From assembly GCF_037975245.1 (NCBI RefSeq), contig NC_092571.1, positions 18,996,917 through 19,056,916 on the forward strand: a stretch of 60,000 bases of DNA, given 5' to 3'. The DNA is from Apostichopus japonicus (Eukaryota; Echinodermata; Holothuroidea; Aspidochirotida; Stichopodidae). Below the pieces are notes generated by a model. That model did no database searches. It was not told where the DNA came from and saw only the letters and a program-made list of their open reading frames with translations. The translations under genes and the position numbers were made by a program. Shown in pieces: positions 59,362 to 60,000 of the stretch; position 1 is the first letter of the stretch; every line of letters begins with the position of its first letter.

Positions 59362-60000
59362 ATTCTCTTGTGTAATATAAAATAACTGCTTGTTGGATCG
59401 AACCAAATCATACTGTTCATATAATATACCATTATTTTGGAAAGAGCATGAAAAAATTATGTAATGAAGTGATGGTGTTATTTTGACTATTTCAAACGAT
59501 TAATGTTCCTTTGAGTTGATTTTATCCTTCCCTACTACCATACAAGGGAAGATATTCTAATCACACTTTAGGACACTTTATTGTGGTTCCATTGGTGCTG
59601 AGTTGACTTATTGTATTGTATTTACAGCTATATTGATATTACTGCCTCCTTGTTCCCTACATTACTGACTTATTCCCCCCCCCCCACAATTGGTCCCCTC
59701 TTCCCCCCTTCCAATTCTCTAAGTTTGAATTTGGATATATACCTACCCTAGCTTGTTCCTTGGCTTGCCTTCAACATCTTGACAGAAAAGCATTCTTCCA
59801 AAATATAAAATCTCTTCAGCGATCAAAGTATGGTCAGTTTATACTAAGAAAGCTTAAACTAAGAAAACAATCAAAACAAAAGTTAACAAATATACACATA
59901 GATATAAAAGACACAGACACTTATAATATTATTTAAGGAAATGAAATACATGTTTGAAAAAAGAAATATTTGTATTTTTCTTTGTTCAAATTCCAGTTTT
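59362..60000. other. Gene-free end of window
   Basis: AT-rich unique sequence with a C run at about 59677-59687. Nothing else seen. Confidence 0.5.

Overview
This window looks like non-coding nuclear DNA from an animal. It is AT-rich and has no long credible protein-coding frame. It contains a tRNA-derived SINE, a short hAT transposon with a perfect target-site duplication, other terminal-inverted-repeat (TIR) elements, and an unusually dense set of minisatellites. A few isolated splice-site-like signals suggest intron or intergenic space around large, widely spaced genes. The repeat styles (SINE tails of the 'AAAGCACTTTGAG...TATAAAGTGCTATATAAA' type, hAT ends, C/G homopolymers, short CAGGGAG hairpins) resemble marine invertebrate deuterostome genomes such as echinoderms. 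That placement is an impression from sequence style, not a demonstrated identification.

Layout. 1-9 kb is mostly unique AT-rich DNA with a small 15/17-bp array (5.4 kb) and two short palindromic insertions (6.7-6.8 kb). 9.3-9.7 kb is a 406-bp non-autonomous hAT element. 10.4-10.8 kb is a 56-bp tandem array, 11.4-11.7 kb a SINE, and 12.8-13.4 kb a 32-bp array. 13.6-16.4 kb is a 2.83-kb element with 18-bp perfect TIRs, many internal GTTATGGACGGAAT boxes and a decayed reading frame. 17.5-17.8 kb is a second interspersed repeat on the minus strand, and 19.2-19.5 kb a 26-bp array. 25.8-30.1 kb is a direct tandem segmental duplication; each copy carries a 25-bp minisatellite of very different length, and the second copy has a further 183-bp internal duplication. 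31.5-31.8 kb has an 80-bp triplication, and 34.2-34.4 kb a long (CTC)n tract. 36.2-37.0 kb is a 191-bp higher-order array interrupted by a foreign insertion. 43.4-45.5 kb holds a decayed TIR element, a 168-bp satellite with a tRNA-like B box, and a ~150-bp array derived from the same TIR element family. 47.2-48.7 kb has two 20-bp arrays, one with an 11-monomer higher-order pattern. 52.2-52.7 kb is a ~20-bp array, 53.5-54.2 kb a 37-bp array, and 54.6-57.7 kb a ~175-200-bp higher-order satellite whose last unit is disrupted by a CAGGGAG hairpin. 58.8-59.0 kb is an intact 190-bp TIR element, and 59.3 kb another hairpin.

No gene can be called with confidence. Two candidate exons (19.6 kb and 46.1 kb) and a few strong donor-like sites are listed at low confidence. 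The most interesting material is the family of 25-37-bp perfect hairpins flanked by 7-bp direct repeats, and the 2.83-kb TIR element with subterminal boxes. Everything was read by eye; copy numbers and edges of repeats are approximate.
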